This document shows positions 8,848 to 17,348 of a stretch of DNA of 64,000 nt, in pieces. The translations under genes and the position numbers were made by a program. This stretch comes from Candidatus Korarchaeum sp. (GTDB lineage Archaea; Korarchaeota; Korarchaeia; Korarchaeales; Korarchaeaceae), in contig JAJHQZ010000003.1 of NCBI GenBank assembly GCA_020833055.1, positions 1 through 64,000 of the forward strand, read 5' to 3'. Below the pieces are notes generated by a model that was given only the letters and a program-made list of their open reading frames with translations, ran no database searches and was not told the DNA's origin. The first letter of the stretch is position 1. Every line of letters starts with the position of its first letter.

Positions 8848-10281
8848 ATGGCTAACGATATCAACGTTAATGAGCTAATCCTGGATATAAGGAGAATTCT
8901 GGGAAATGCTCTCGCCAGGAGATTTATAAAAATGATCGGAAAGCCCCTCGATATAGTGAAGATACTATCAATTTACGCTGGATTAGAGGACCCATCGTCT
9001 GTGAAGGAGAAGGTCCTCTCCGAGATAGTAAGCTACATACTGTCTAAGTCGGCCGATAAGTTCGGATTCGATGAATCCATCCTGAAGGAGAGGCTCAAGG
9101 ACCCTTACATGAGGAGGGGGATAGCTAATATATTACTTGGCATCGCTTACTACGGTATAACGAGACCTCAGAAATTATACTCGCCTTTCATGGTCGTCTG
9201 GGACTTCACTAAGAGGTGCAACCTCTCCTGCCTTCACTGTTACGCGAGCGCTTCATACCTACCGCCACCGGATGAGCTGAACCTCGATGGGAGGCTCTCC
9301 GTCTTGAGCCAACTTGATGAAGCTGGTGTTGCTGCTATTTCGTTCTCGGGAGGAGAGCCATTAATCGTCCCCGATTTCTGGGAGGTAGCTCAGAGAGCTG
9401 CTAAAGCCGGTATGTACGTTAGCGTAGCGACGAACGGTACTCTGATAAGGCCTGAGGTAGCTAGGAGGCTGAAGGGGATCGGAGTTAGGTACGTTGAGGT
9501 GAGCTTGGATTCGCCGAATCCCGAATCTCATGACAGCTTCAGGGGGATAAGGGGCGCGTGGGAGAAGTCAGTGGAGGGGATAAGGAACGCTAAGAGTGCT
9601 GGAATGGATGTGGGAATCGCTATGACGATAACTAAGAAGAACTACAAGGAGGTGGCGGATATGATAAAGCTAGCGAAGGAACTGGGGGTGGATAGGTTCA
9701 TAGCATTCAACTTCATACCGACTGGGAGGGGGAAGGACATAATTGAGTACGATTTGAGCCCGAAGGAGAGGATGGAGGTCTTAGAGCTCCTTTACTCCGA
9801 GCTCTCGAACGGCTTCCAGGCTTTCTCAACCAGCCCGATATATGCGATAGTCTCCCTGAAGCATGTCGATAAGGGAGGGAAGCTCACTCCGACTCACTTC
9901 GCCGAACTAGCGATCCCCGAGGAGTACATGTATGCTGGATTCGCTCTAGCCGAGTTCCTCGGTGGCTGCGGGGCTGGGAGGATATATTGCTCTATAGAGC
10001 ATAATGGAGACATTCAACCGTGCGTCTTCATGCCCATAGTATTGGGGAACGTACTGAGGGATGGCTTCCTCAAGGTCTGGCATGAGAACGAACTCCTGAA
10101 TGAGCTCAGGGATAGGGATTATTCTGGATACGCATGTTCGACATGTAGCTATAGGTACATATGTGGGGGATGCAGGGCCAGGGCATTAGCTTACTACAAC
10201 GATCCCCTCGGACCCGATCCGAGTTGCGAGTTCAATGAGAAGCTCTGGGATGAGTTGAGAGCTATCTCTATTTATCATTGA
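8848..10281 (+). CDS. radical SAM/SPASM protein
   Basis: 477 aa. After a helical N-terminal domain of about 115 residues, the radical SAM motif CNLSCLHCYA (CxxxCxxC) appears near 129, followed by SFSGGEP. The C-terminus has a SPASM-type auxiliary cluster domain: GGCGAG, CSIEHNGDIQPC, then CSTCSYRYICGGCRARAL. Such proteins modify peptides or make cofactors (PqqE, NirJ, AhbD, AOR-associated). No peptide substrate or partner enzyme is adjacent, so the reaction is unknown. A promoter-like AT block and GTGGGAGATGA ribosome-binding region precede the ATG. Confidence 0.88.
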   Translation: MANDINVNELILDIRRILGNALARRFIKMIGKPLDIVKILSIYAGLEDPSSVKEKVLSEIVSYILSKSADKFGFDESILKERLKDPYMRRGIANILLGIAYYGITRPQKLYSPFMVVWDFTKRCNLSCLHCYASASYLPPPDELNLDGRLSVLSQLDEAGVAAISFSGGEPLIVPDFWEVAQRAAKAGMYVSVATNGTLIRPEVARRLKGIGVRYVEVSLDSPNPESHDSFRGIRGAWEKSVEGIRNAKSAGMDVGIAMTITKKNYKEVADMIKLAKELGVDRFIAFNFIPTGRGKDIIEYDLSPKERMEVLELLYSELSNGFQAFSTSPIYAIVSLKHVDKGGKLTPTHFAELAIPEEYMYAGFALAEFLGGCGAGRIYCSIEHNGDIQPCVFMPIVLGNVLRDGFLKVWHENELLNELRDRDYSGYACSTCSYRYICGGCRARALAYYNDPLGPDPSCEFNEKLWDELRAISIYH

Positions 10282-11260
10282 GCTTCTCCAGTATTATATC
10301 GACTAATTTCGTTTTTCTATTTGCTAGGAGCATGAGAATAGCTCCTTCCCTCTCAGAGAATTCTATTATTTTCTGAGCAGAATCTGAGCACTCATCGACG
10401 TAGATGCAATTCTCACCCACATACCTGGCCACTGATTTTGCCCCGAACCCACTGACGAATATCTTAACGATGAAATCCTTCTTAGATAGATCTCTGAGGA
10501 ATCTGGCGAATAGAGATGTCCTATCTCTCCTGTCCTTCCTGAAGTTCGCGGATACAACGAACTCCCTCTTATACTTCCTCAAGAAGTAGTTGATTAGTAT
10601 CTCGGCGCTCTCAGGATCGTTCACTTTCGAACCATCGTACCAAAGAAGCTCCCCCTTCTTCCTCACGCTGAGTCCCCTCTCTATCTCCTCAATAAGTCCG
10701 GTCCTCTCCTCCTCACTCAGAGTGTCGTTCATCAGCTTGAGGACTTCCTCTATTATGCCTATAGATTCCGAGCAGGGGATACCGTAATTCCTCGCCCTTA
10801 TGTAATTAGCTCCGATCCTCTCAGCTCTCCCCCTTATTATCCCCTCTATATCGCTCCTTTCCTCCCCATTGATGACGAACTCCACGGACTCATTGAACGA
10901 AGAAGCAATGGATTTAGCTATCTCGATCTTACTCTCTCCCAGGAACTCCGTATGATCGAGCCTGACGTTAGTTACTGCGATGACTTCTGGCTCAATTATC
11001 CGATGGAAGACCTTCATCGTATAAGGTGTTATCGCTTGATTCTCTATTATCGCGATATCGTGAGGGATTTTTATCACCTCAAAGTTCTCATCAAGGACTG
11101 ATTTGGGTCTATTAATCTTAAATACTCCTTCTCCCACCCATAGTAGAGCTTCATCCCCCGTCGTCTTAGACACTACCCTCAACCCCCTCCTCACTAGTGC
11201 CTGGTGAAGCATCCTCACTGTAGTCGTCTTCCCGCGCGTCCCTGAGATCGAGATCCTCAA
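10268..11260 (-). CDS. PgsB/CapB-like Mur ligase (poly-gamma-glutamate synthase catalytic subunit)
   Basis: 330 aa from TTG at 11260, whose first bases overlap the TGA of the upstream gene (TTGA), indicating translational coupling; a GTG at 11269 is also open. The N-terminus has a Mur-ligase P-loop (SGTRGKTTTVRML) followed by VSKTTGD, the signature order of PgsB/CapB, and TNVRLDHTEFLG near 115. PgsB polymerises glutamate through gamma-carboxyl activation with ATP at the membrane. It is shorter than bacterial PgsB (about 390-400 aa). The gene upstream is PgsC-like, which strengthens the call. Confidence 0.75.
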   Translation of the reverse strand: MRISISGTRGKTTTVRMLHQALVRRGLRVVSKTTGDEALLWVGEGVFKINRPKSVLDENFEVIKIPHDIAIIENQAITPYTMKVFHRIIEPEVIAVTNVRLDHTEFLGESKIEIAKSIASSFNESVEFVINGEERSDIEGIIRGRAERIGANYIRARNYGIPCSESIGIIEEVLKLMNDTLSEEERTGLIEEIERGLSVRKKGELLWYDGSKVNDPESAEILINYFLRKYKREFVVSANFRKDRRDRTSLFARFLRDLSKKDFIVKIFVSGFGAKSVARYVGENCIYVDECSDSAQKIIEFSEREGAILMLLANRKTKLVDIILEKLNDK

Positions 11261-11685
11261 GATAACCACCTAACAATATGATAAATCGCATAAGAAAGTA
11301 GAAATACTGCCGAGAATAGGGAAGCTGTCTTGATCTGATCCCTGCTCGAGTGAGTATCGTACGCCATTTGGCCGGATAGCATCGCTAATACGAGGGATAG
11401 ATGGTCTGAGGAAGCTAAGGAGTAGGGGAGCATTGAAGTAATCGATATGAAGAGTTGAGCGTGGAAGACTCTCATACCATATATGAGGAATCTCCTGAAG
11501 AGGAATTCCCCTAATATTAAGGAGATCAAGAAGCAGAACAAGAACATGACAGAAAAGATAGGCTTATCTACCGCATAAATAGCGCCTATTACTGGGTAAG
11601 GGACTACGTTTCTGACGTTATAACGCCTGAATAGGACATAAGATAGGAGGATCATAGAGGATGATATCGCGTACTCTGAGAGCAT
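11257..11685 (-). CDS. PgsC/CapC-like membrane protein
   Basis: 142 aa from ATG at 11685, chosen because GGGGAGGT lies at the right distance. Four to five hydrophobic segments span nearly the full length, with a cytoplasmic GEFLFRRFLIYGMRVFHAQ loop. Length and layout match PgsC/CapC, the small membrane partner of PgsB in poly-gamma-glutamate synthesis. The stop overlaps the PgsB-like start. No PgsA/CapA exporter is seen in this window. The identification rests on operon pairing plus topology; sequence similarity of small membrane proteins is weak evidence. Confidence 0.6.
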   Translation of the reverse strand: MLSEYAISSSMILLSYVLFRRYNVRNVVPYPVIGAIYAVDKPIFSVMFLFCFLISLILGEFLFRRFLIYGMRVFHAQLFISITSMLPYSLASSDHLSLVLAMLSGQMAYDTHSSRDQIKTASLFSAVFLLSYAIYHIVRWLS

Positions 11686-11789
11686 GTTCAGACCTCCCCG
11701 CACATCCTTTTATCCATTTAGATAAGGGGGCGCTCTGGGAATGGCTTGAAATTTTTAACATTAATGCTGGAGGCCCCCTCACACTAGGG

Positions 11790-11802
11790 AAAAATTTTTA
11801 AG
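11790..11802 (+). promoter_or_regulatory. TATA region of gdhA
   Basis: An A/T block (aaaatttttaag) lies about 45 nt before the ATG at 11841, giving a predicted start near 11822 and a short leader that contains the GGAGGTGT ribosome-binding site. Confidence 0.5.
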
Positions 11803-11840
11803 AAAAAGGTTCTCGATACCTCGGACCGGAGGTGTCCGTT

Positions 11841-13109
11841 ATGGCCGAGGAGTTGAACCCATGGGAGAATGCTCTAAAGCAGCTAGATAAAGCTGCAAAA
11901 GTTTTGAACTTAGATCCGGGGCTACACCAAATACTTGCGACGCCCAAACTAGTGCTGGAGGTCCAGCTCCCAGTCAGGATGGATGATGGGTCGATAAAGG
12001 TCTTCATGGGATGGAGGGTCCAGCACAACGACGCCAGAGGGCCGTTCAAGGGCGGGATAAGGTACCATCCGAACACGAACGCTGATGAAGTAAAGGCTTT
12101 AGCTATGTGGATGACTTGGAAGACGGCTGTAGTCGATGTCCCATTCGGCGGTGGGAAGGGTGGAGTTAGGGTAGATCCGAAGGCACTCAGCCCGGGAGAG
12201 CTGGAGAGGTTAACGAGGAGATATGCATACGCTATAGCCCCGATAATAGGTGTAGATGTGGATATACCCGCCCCAGATGTCTACACTAATCCCCAGACGA
12301 TGGCCTGGATAGCGGACACTTACGCCGCTATAAAGGGCTACTTCGAGCCGGGAGTTATAACGGGGAAGCCCCTAGAGATAGGGGGGAGCGAGGGTAGGAC
12401 TGAAGCGACAGCTAGAGGGCTCCAATACGTCACAGAGGAGGCATTGAAAGTCCTGAATATGGATCCGAAGAAAGCTAAAGTAGCAGTCCAGGGCTATGGT
12501 AATGCGGGTTACTTCTCAGCTAAATTCATGAAGGAACTCGGCATGAAGGTCGTAGCTGTCAGCGATTCGAAGGGAGCGATATACAACCCAGATGGGCTAG
12601 ACCCTGAGAAGGTCTTGGAACACAAGGAGAAGACTGGTTCTGTAGTCGGATTCCCAGGGGCCACTTCCCTGGATAACGATCCTCAGAGGGCAAATGAGAA
12701 GTTACTGGAACTAGATGTCGATGTGCTCATACCTGCTGCTGTGGAGAACGTGATAACTGATAAGAACGCTGATAAAATCAAGGCTAAGCTAATAGTCGAG
12801 GCAGCGAATGGACCGACCACACCTGAGGCCGATAATATACTCTACGAGAGGGGCGTGGTAGTTGCTCCCGATATACTCGCTAACGCTGGAGGGGTCACTG
12901 TGAGTTACTTCGAGTGGGTGCAGAATAGGACGAGGGAGTATTGGGACATAGATACCGTGAGGATGAAGCTCAGGGCCAAGATGACGAAGGCATTCAGAGA
13001 TGTGTATGAGATGCATAAGGAACTCAAGGTAGATATGAGGACAGCAGCTCTCTGCTTGGCGGTTAAGAGGGTAGCTAAGGCTATTGAACTGAGGGGGATC
13101 TGGCCCTAA
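11841..13109 (+). CDS. gdhA: glutamate dehydrogenase
   Basis: 422 aa from ATG at 11841; GGAGGTG seven bases upstream favours it over the GTG at 11832. Glu/Leu/Phe/Val dehydrogenase hallmarks: GWRVQHND, the lysine signature VPFGGGKGGVRVDP near 100, the Asp of DIPAPDVYT, and the Rossmann segment VAVQGYGNAGY near 218. It oxidises glutamate to 2-oxoglutarate and ammonia with NAD(P)+, or the reverse. Divergent from the PgsB/C-like pair, and adjacent to an aminotransferase, so glutamate is the local theme. A hexameric cytosolic enzyme by family. Confidence 0.95.
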   Translation: MAEELNPWENALKQLDKAAKVLNLDPGLHQILATPKLVLEVQLPVRMDDGSIKVFMGWRVQHNDARGPFKGGIRYHPNTNADEVKALAMWMTWKTAVVDVPFGGGKGGVRVDPKALSPGELERLTRRYAYAIAPIIGVDVDIPAPDVYTNPQTMAWIADTYAAIKGYFEPGVITGKPLEIGGSEGRTEATARGLQYVTEEALKVLNMDPKKAKVAVQGYGNAGYFSAKFMKELGMKVVAVSDSKGAIYNPDGLDPEKVLEHKEKTGSVVGFPGATSLDNDPQRANEKLLELDVDVLIPAAVENVITDKNADKIKAKLIVEAANGPTTPEADNILYERGVVVAPDILANAGGVTVSYFEWVQNRTREYWDIDTVRMKLRAKMTKAFRDVYEMHKELKVDMRTAALCLAVKRVAKAIELRGIWP

Positions 13110-13200
13110 AAATATCTCCCCTTTTTATTTTAATTTCCTTCCCTTGATTATTTCGAGTCTAATCTCCTCGATCCTCTCTCCGCATCGGGAGTCCCATCTC

Positions 13201-13374
13201 TCAGGTAACATACGCTAAGGTCTGAACTATCGCGATAAGCACTATTATGAGTCCTATGAGGATGTACTCTAACCAGTTCGGATTTATTGGTATGATCACT
13301 TCTAGAACTGCCTTATAGGCGGATATGAGACTCCTCAGAGTAGAGGATATCAACGTGCCGATTAGTATTCCCAT
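13201..13374 (-). CDS. small two-helix membrane protein, hypothetical
   Basis: 57 aa from an ATG at 13374. The sequence starts MGILIGTLISS and ends in a strong hydrophobic segment (YILIGLIIVLIAIVQTLAYV). A longer frame reaches 13500, but its extra residues are Pro/Arg-rich and low in plausibility. No clear promoter or ribosome-binding site was identified, so it may not be a gene. Confidence 0.35.
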   Translation of the reverse strand: MGILIGTLISSTLRSLISAYKAVLEVIIPINPNWLEYILIGLIIVLIAIVQTLAYVT

Positions 13375-13378
13375 GCTA

Positions 13379-13524
13379 TTTCGGTGATACCGATGTCGTG
13401 AAGGCCCTCGAGCTAGGGGATAAGGGGTACCTCCTCGTGAGCTGGGAGGTGAGGTATGAGGGAGATCCCAGAGTACTATTGAGCCATCCCCAATTTTCAA
13501 GGCTCTATCTGGGAATATTGAGAT
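13379..13524 (+). pseudogene. possible 3' remnant of a lost gene
   Basis: Forty-seven codons with natural-looking composition (ending in SHPQFSRLYLGILR, then TGA) have no start and no coherent upstream frame. The region lies opposite the 5' part of the weak membrane ORF. It could be the tail of a deleted gene; no family recognised. Confidence 0.2.
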
Positions 13525-13591
13525 GAATTCCCGTGTTTATTTGAACATCATCCTTTTTATTTTAATACTCCACTGAGCGGGAAGTGGTAGT

Positions 13592-14878
13592 ATGTCTATA
13601 TCAATAGAGGATGCCAAGAGTTTCATCCAATCGGCTTATCCTATAACATATCCCGTGATTTTTGAGAGAGCTAAAGGAATTGAAATGTGGGATGTCGAAG
13701 GAAGGAAATATCTAGACTTCCTCGCTGGTATAGGAGTGATGAACTACGGTCATTCTCATCCAAAGATAGTTAAGGCTGTTCAGGAGCAGATAGAGAAGCT
13801 TTCACATGTCTCAATGCTTTACTATAATGTCCCAGCGATACTTTTAGCCAGGAAATTAGCTGAAATAGCGCCGGGGGATTTGAGGAAAACATATTACGCT
13901 AACAGCGGGACCGAAGCTGTCGAGAGCGCAATCAAGCTAGCGAAGAAATACTCCGTGAAGGTAAAGGGAGGCACTGGCTCTTATATAATCGCATTCGATT
14001 GCGCTTTCCACGGGAGGGGAGGCCTCACACTCACGCTCACTGCATCGCATAAGTACAAGAAGCTGATGGGCCACTTCGCCAACTATCCCGGAGTCGTCCA
14101 CCTCCCAACTCCCTATTGCTACAGGTTCCCCGGGGACGTTGAGACTTGCAAGCAGTACACACTCGAGAAAGTTGATGAGTACATAAAGTACCGCTTGGGA
14201 CCTGAGAACACGGCAGCCGTCATAGTAGAGCCAGTGATGGGGGAGGGAGGAATAATAGTGCCTCCGGATGGGTGGTTGAAGGAGTTAGAGAGGATATGCA
14301 GGGAAAATGGTGTGCTGCTCATTGTCGATGAAGTTCAGAGCGGATTTGGAAGAACTGGAAAGATATTTGGACATGAATGGGAGAACGTGAGAGCCGATAT
14401 AATGACAATGGCTAAGGCCTTAGGCGCGGGCCTCCCTCTAGCTGGTATAATGGCAACTGGGGATGTTGATAAAGCTTGGGAGCCTGGAGACCATAATGTG
14501 ACATTCTCAGGCAATCCCGTCGCTTGTGCAGCTGCTTTAGCGGGTATAGAGGTATTATTAGAGGAGAGATTGCACGAGAACGCACTCAAAGTCGGTAATT
14601 TCATAATGGGTAAGCTGAGAGATGCCTCTCTGAAGCCCGTGGGTGAGGTGAGAGGGAGGGGCCTCTTCATAGGCATCGAGATCGTGAAGGAAGGGAAGAA
14701 ACCGGATCCGGATGCTACTAAGAGGATAGGGAATGAGATGTTCAAGAGAGGGTACATAATTGGGACTGGCGGTATCTTCGGGAATGTAGTGAGGATAGAG
14801 CCACCTCTCATCGTGACTATGGAGCAAGCGGACAAGATGACCGATGATTTGATAGATGTGATCAAGAGGCTTCAGTAA
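13592..14878 (+). CDS. class III aminotransferase (4-aminobutyrate/acetylornithine type)
   Basis: 428 aa. Fold-type I class III hallmarks: GIGVMNYGHSHP near 46, the PLP-phosphate contact NSGTEAVE near 104, DEVQSGFGRTG near 245 and the cofactor lysine in MTMAKALGAGLP near 273. Family members act on omega-amino groups (GABA, ornithine, acetylornithine) or as broad amino-acid racemases. No arginine or lysine biosynthetic genes adjoin, so the substrate is undecided. Single gene with ATG start; a promoter-like cctttttattttaatac precedes it. Confidence 0.88.
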   Translation: MSISIEDAKSFIQSAYPITYPVIFERAKGIEMWDVEGRKYLDFLAGIGVMNYGHSHPKIVKAVQEQIEKLSHVSMLYYNVPAILLARKLAEIAPGDLRKTYYANSGTEAVESAIKLAKKYSVKVKGGTGSYIIAFDCAFHGRGGLTLTLTASHKYKKLMGHFANYPGVVHLPTPYCYRFPGDVETCKQYTLEKVDEYIKYRLGPENTAAVIVEPVMGEGGIIVPPDGWLKELERICRENGVLLIVDEVQSGFGRTGKIFGHEWENVRADIMTMAKALGAGLPLAGIMATGDVDKAWEPGDHNVTFSGNPVACAAALAGIEVLLEERLHENALKVGNFIMGKLRDASLKPVGEVRGRGLFIGIEIVKEGKKPDPDATKRIGNEMFKRGYIIGTGGIFGNVVRIEPPLIVTMEQADKMTDDLIDVIKRLQ

Positions 14879-15507
14879 AATTGGGGTCGATTACCCCTGG
14901 GTGAATCATCCGTCCCCATCAGTCTGGGATGGCTATCTCATCCCCCTTGAGATGCAAGCCGAAACCTAATTAATCTTTTCCGTCGTCGGGTATAGCATTC
15001 ACTACCCGTTCCATCTGGGATAGCCCCTTATTGCTATCCTCATTGATGACTTTCAGGGGCAACGGGGCTCCCCTCATCCTGCGCATGTACCATTCGGTGC
15101 TACTTACCACCACATAGGCGCAGAAGGACAGGATCTTCTACTATGAACTTATGTGTGTATTCACATAAGAGTCATAGTTAACTTCTTGGGGACTGCTGAC
15201 GGATCCCATTGAAGCCATCTCAACTACTCACTGTTCGGTCCTCTAGATCATCTAACGACTAGAAAAACGCTCCAGTCGACTGAAATTTCTAGTTAAGAAG
15301 CTCCCTACTTTTCCAAAGGTCTCAGTTCATTTTATGAGGTTTTCATTGAAGCAGTATGGAACGTTAAGCTTTCGGGGGAATTATCCACCGCATAGTAAAG
15401 CTTAGATAGGAGAGCGAGGCCCCTTATGATGACAGAGGTGAGGGGATGAGGGAGTGGGGATTATATACTTCTTACCGTGATATCAAGGGGGAGGTGCTTA
15501 AAGTTAA
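14879..15507 (+). other. 629-base gene-poor region with relic reading frames
   Basis: No complete gene is seen. A minus-strand frame at 14970-15137 resembles the end of a transposase (listed separately). The rest is AT-balanced spacer without tRNA or CRISPR features. The last bases contain GGGGGAGGTG about 12 nt before the ATG at 15508. Confidence 0.5.
14970..15137 (-). pseudogene. possible transposase C-terminal relic
   Basis: Fifty-five open codons end in a TAA. They include a hydrophobic stretch, a basic turn (EWYMRRMRG) and an ERVVNAI tail, an arrangement reminiscent of the C-terminus of IS4/IS1634-type DDE transposases. There is no start, and in-frame stops lie just upstream. Weak call from pattern only. 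Confidence 0.22.
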
Positions 15508-16548
15508 ATGACATACAAGTCAAAGAGGGGCCATTATGCTGATTACATCATAAAGGCCGTGAGGGAGGATTCCCCCTGGATGTTGGATCTGAGAGGGGGG
15601 TTCTCGCTCTTACTACTGAGGGATCTCAATGTAGATGGTAGGAAGGTGAAATGCGGGTTCTCAATGGAGTACAGGACATCTCCGAGTAGCAATAGATCCG
15701 GTAGATTGAATCCCATGATTTTGATAGAGGATGGGAGTGAATGGAGGGTCTTAGATTCCCTATGGACGCTTGGGAGGATAGCTGGGGGAACTACTGCTTC
15801 AGCTTTCTCTCAGAACCCCTCCCTCCTATTGGATCCCCCATCGTCTATCGCGATAATCAGGAGAGTTTTAGCTAGAATCAGGGATATTGAGGTATCAAAT
15901 TTCAAGGACTTGTCTGAAATCCTGAATTATCTCCCGGAATCCTCAGTTATCGGTGAGAAATCGGAGGAGGAGATAAAGTTAGCCCTCGAATCGATTTCTG
16001 AATATCTGAAGGATAGGGAAGTGAGCGTATTCGGAAGGATAAGTATCCTCCTGGGAAGCTGGCCTGTTGAGGAATTCAGAAAGAGATTTTCCCTCAGCTT
16101 AGAGGCAGTGAGGATGATGGAGGAGGAAGTCCAACCCCTCTACGATGAGATATATCAACTCGCCAGAGTAGATGAGTTCGTGTGCTTCAGGCACGATGAG
16201 TTCTCCCTCTCTGGGGAGGATGCCGAGATCTCGCAATCCGTCTCCTTGGGTTGGATCTTTTACTCCTTCGAGAGGAGCTCCTCCGGGGAGGGAATAAGCA
16301 AGGAATACTATAATGAGCTCGGAAGGGCTCCTTTAGAGCATGAATTGGGTTTGGAGGATGCTGCTGGATGGAAGGAGATAATGGTGGAGTACGTGAAGAG
16401 GATATTGGATGATTGGCTCTCTAAGAAGAAGAGGATCTTATCTGAGGAACCTGAAATCGATGTTAAGAGCGAGACCCTGAGGAGGATGCTTAGAACGGTA
16501 TTAGGTGAGGAATATAGCCTTAGCGGGAGTTTAGAGGGATTCTTCTGA
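15508..16548 (+). CDS. hypothetical protein, unknown
   Basis: 346 aa, soluble, acidic, mixed alpha/beta at the N-terminus (residues 1-120) and mostly helical after 150. No catalytic motif or domain is recognised. ATG start preceded by GGGGGAGGTG, though at about 12 nt spacing. It stands alone between relic DNA upstream and a 400-base spacer downstream. Codon use matches its neighbours, so it is probably a real gene. Proximity to Cas6 (about 0.8 kb) is not evidence of a CRISPR role. Confidence 0.65.
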   Translation: MTYKSKRGHYADYIIKAVREDSPWMLDLRGGFSLLLLRDLNVDGRKVKCGFSMEYRTSPSSNRSGRLNPMILIEDGSEWRVLDSLWTLGRIAGGTTASAFSQNPSLLLDPPSSIAIIRRVLARIRDIEVSNFKDLSEILNYLPESSVIGEKSEEEIKLALESISEYLKDREVSVFGRISILLGSWPVEEFRKRFSLSLEAVRMMEEEVQPLYDEIYQLARVDEFVCFRHDEFSLSGEDAEISQSVSLGWIFYSFERSSSGEGISKEYYNELGRAPLEHELGLEDAAGWKEIMVEYVKRILDDWLSKKKRILSEEPEIDVKSETLRRMLRTVLGEEYSLSGSLEGFF

Positions 16549-16952
16549 TCGATCCCAGGGATAATTTCCATGCTAAATGTTATACGGTGACTTACGACGG
16601 AGCTTAATATAGTCCCCCTCCCCCTGTACGGGGGGGATCGGTTCAATTAGCCATCAAAAGTTGATATTAGAGCCTTTCTCAGTTAATTGAGCTCAATGGA
16701 AATTCATCCCAGAAAATACTATCTATTTTATCTCATTTGGTTCGCATAAATCTCAGAAAATCCATTCATAATGAATTCGCGATTTTTATCTGCGTATAGT
16801 TCGAGAGAGTCGAGTTGACCTCCGATCTGACAGCAAAATTAAGATATCTTAGAGCTTATCCTCAAACTTAGGGCAATCAGGCAGCTCTTCGTAATCTTTT
16901 TAAATAGAATATGAGTCATTTTATGCATAGGGAGGCGGAGGTGGGGTGAAAA
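16549..16952 (+). other. 404-base spacer
   Basis: No gene found. It holds a C/G hairpin at about 16612-16638 (ccccc, short loop, ggggg) shortly after the upstream gene, possibly a terminator-like or RNA-stability element, and a TATA-like aatctttttaaatag near 16890-16905 that would serve the SpeD gene. Confidence 0.45.
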
Positions 16953-17345
16953 ATGGAGAGGGCCTTCGAATACCATGTGATAGGTGAGCTGTTCGGCATC
17001 AACAGGGATCTACTCGAGGATATCGGTTTCGTAGAGAGCGCGTTGATAGAGTCCGTCATGAACTCCGGACTCGCGTTATTCGATATAATAACGATGCGGA
17101 AACCTAACTGCGGGGTCTTGAGCATCGCGATAATAGGAGAATCTCACGCCGCCGTTCACACATGGCCGGAATCAGGAAGTTTAACTGTATCGATCTCCTC
17201 GTGTAAGGACTCTATTAGCACTTGGAGGGTCTTCTGGGAGCTCAAGAGGATATTCGGAGCTATCGATCACAAGGCAATTGAGTTGAGGAGCGGGATCCTC
17301 TTATTGGAGAGAGTGAAGAAGGGTTTGCTAGAGGCTATTGCCTGA
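16953..17345 (+). CDS. speD: S-adenosylmethionine decarboxylase proenzyme
   Basis: 130 aa, the usual size of class 1B SpeD. The processing site and active site are complete: the ESH sequence whose Ser becomes the pyruvoyl group, the HTWPE segment with the conserved His, and a Cys 15 residues after it (aligning with Ser63, His68 and Cys83 of the Thermotoga enzyme). Self-cleavage gives two chains; the product donates aminopropyl groups for polyamines. GGAGGTGGGGTG precedes the ATG. A second, degenerate copy is encoded at 42672-43040. Recently described relatives decarboxylate Arg or Orn instead, so substrate is not certain. Confidence 0.88.
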   Translation: MERAFEYHVIGELFGINRDLLEDIGFVESALIESVMNSGLALFDIITMRKPNCGVLSIAIIGESHAAVHTWPESGSLTVSISSCKDSISTWRVFWELKRIFGAIDHKAIELRSGILLLERVKKGLLEAIA

Positions 17346-17348
17346 CGA

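Noticed and set aside
14335-14865. 176-codon minus-strand frame opposite the class III aminotransferase
   Set aside because: Composition is Ser/Pro/Ile-rich as expected for the complement of this codon usage; the plus-strand gene has all family motifs.
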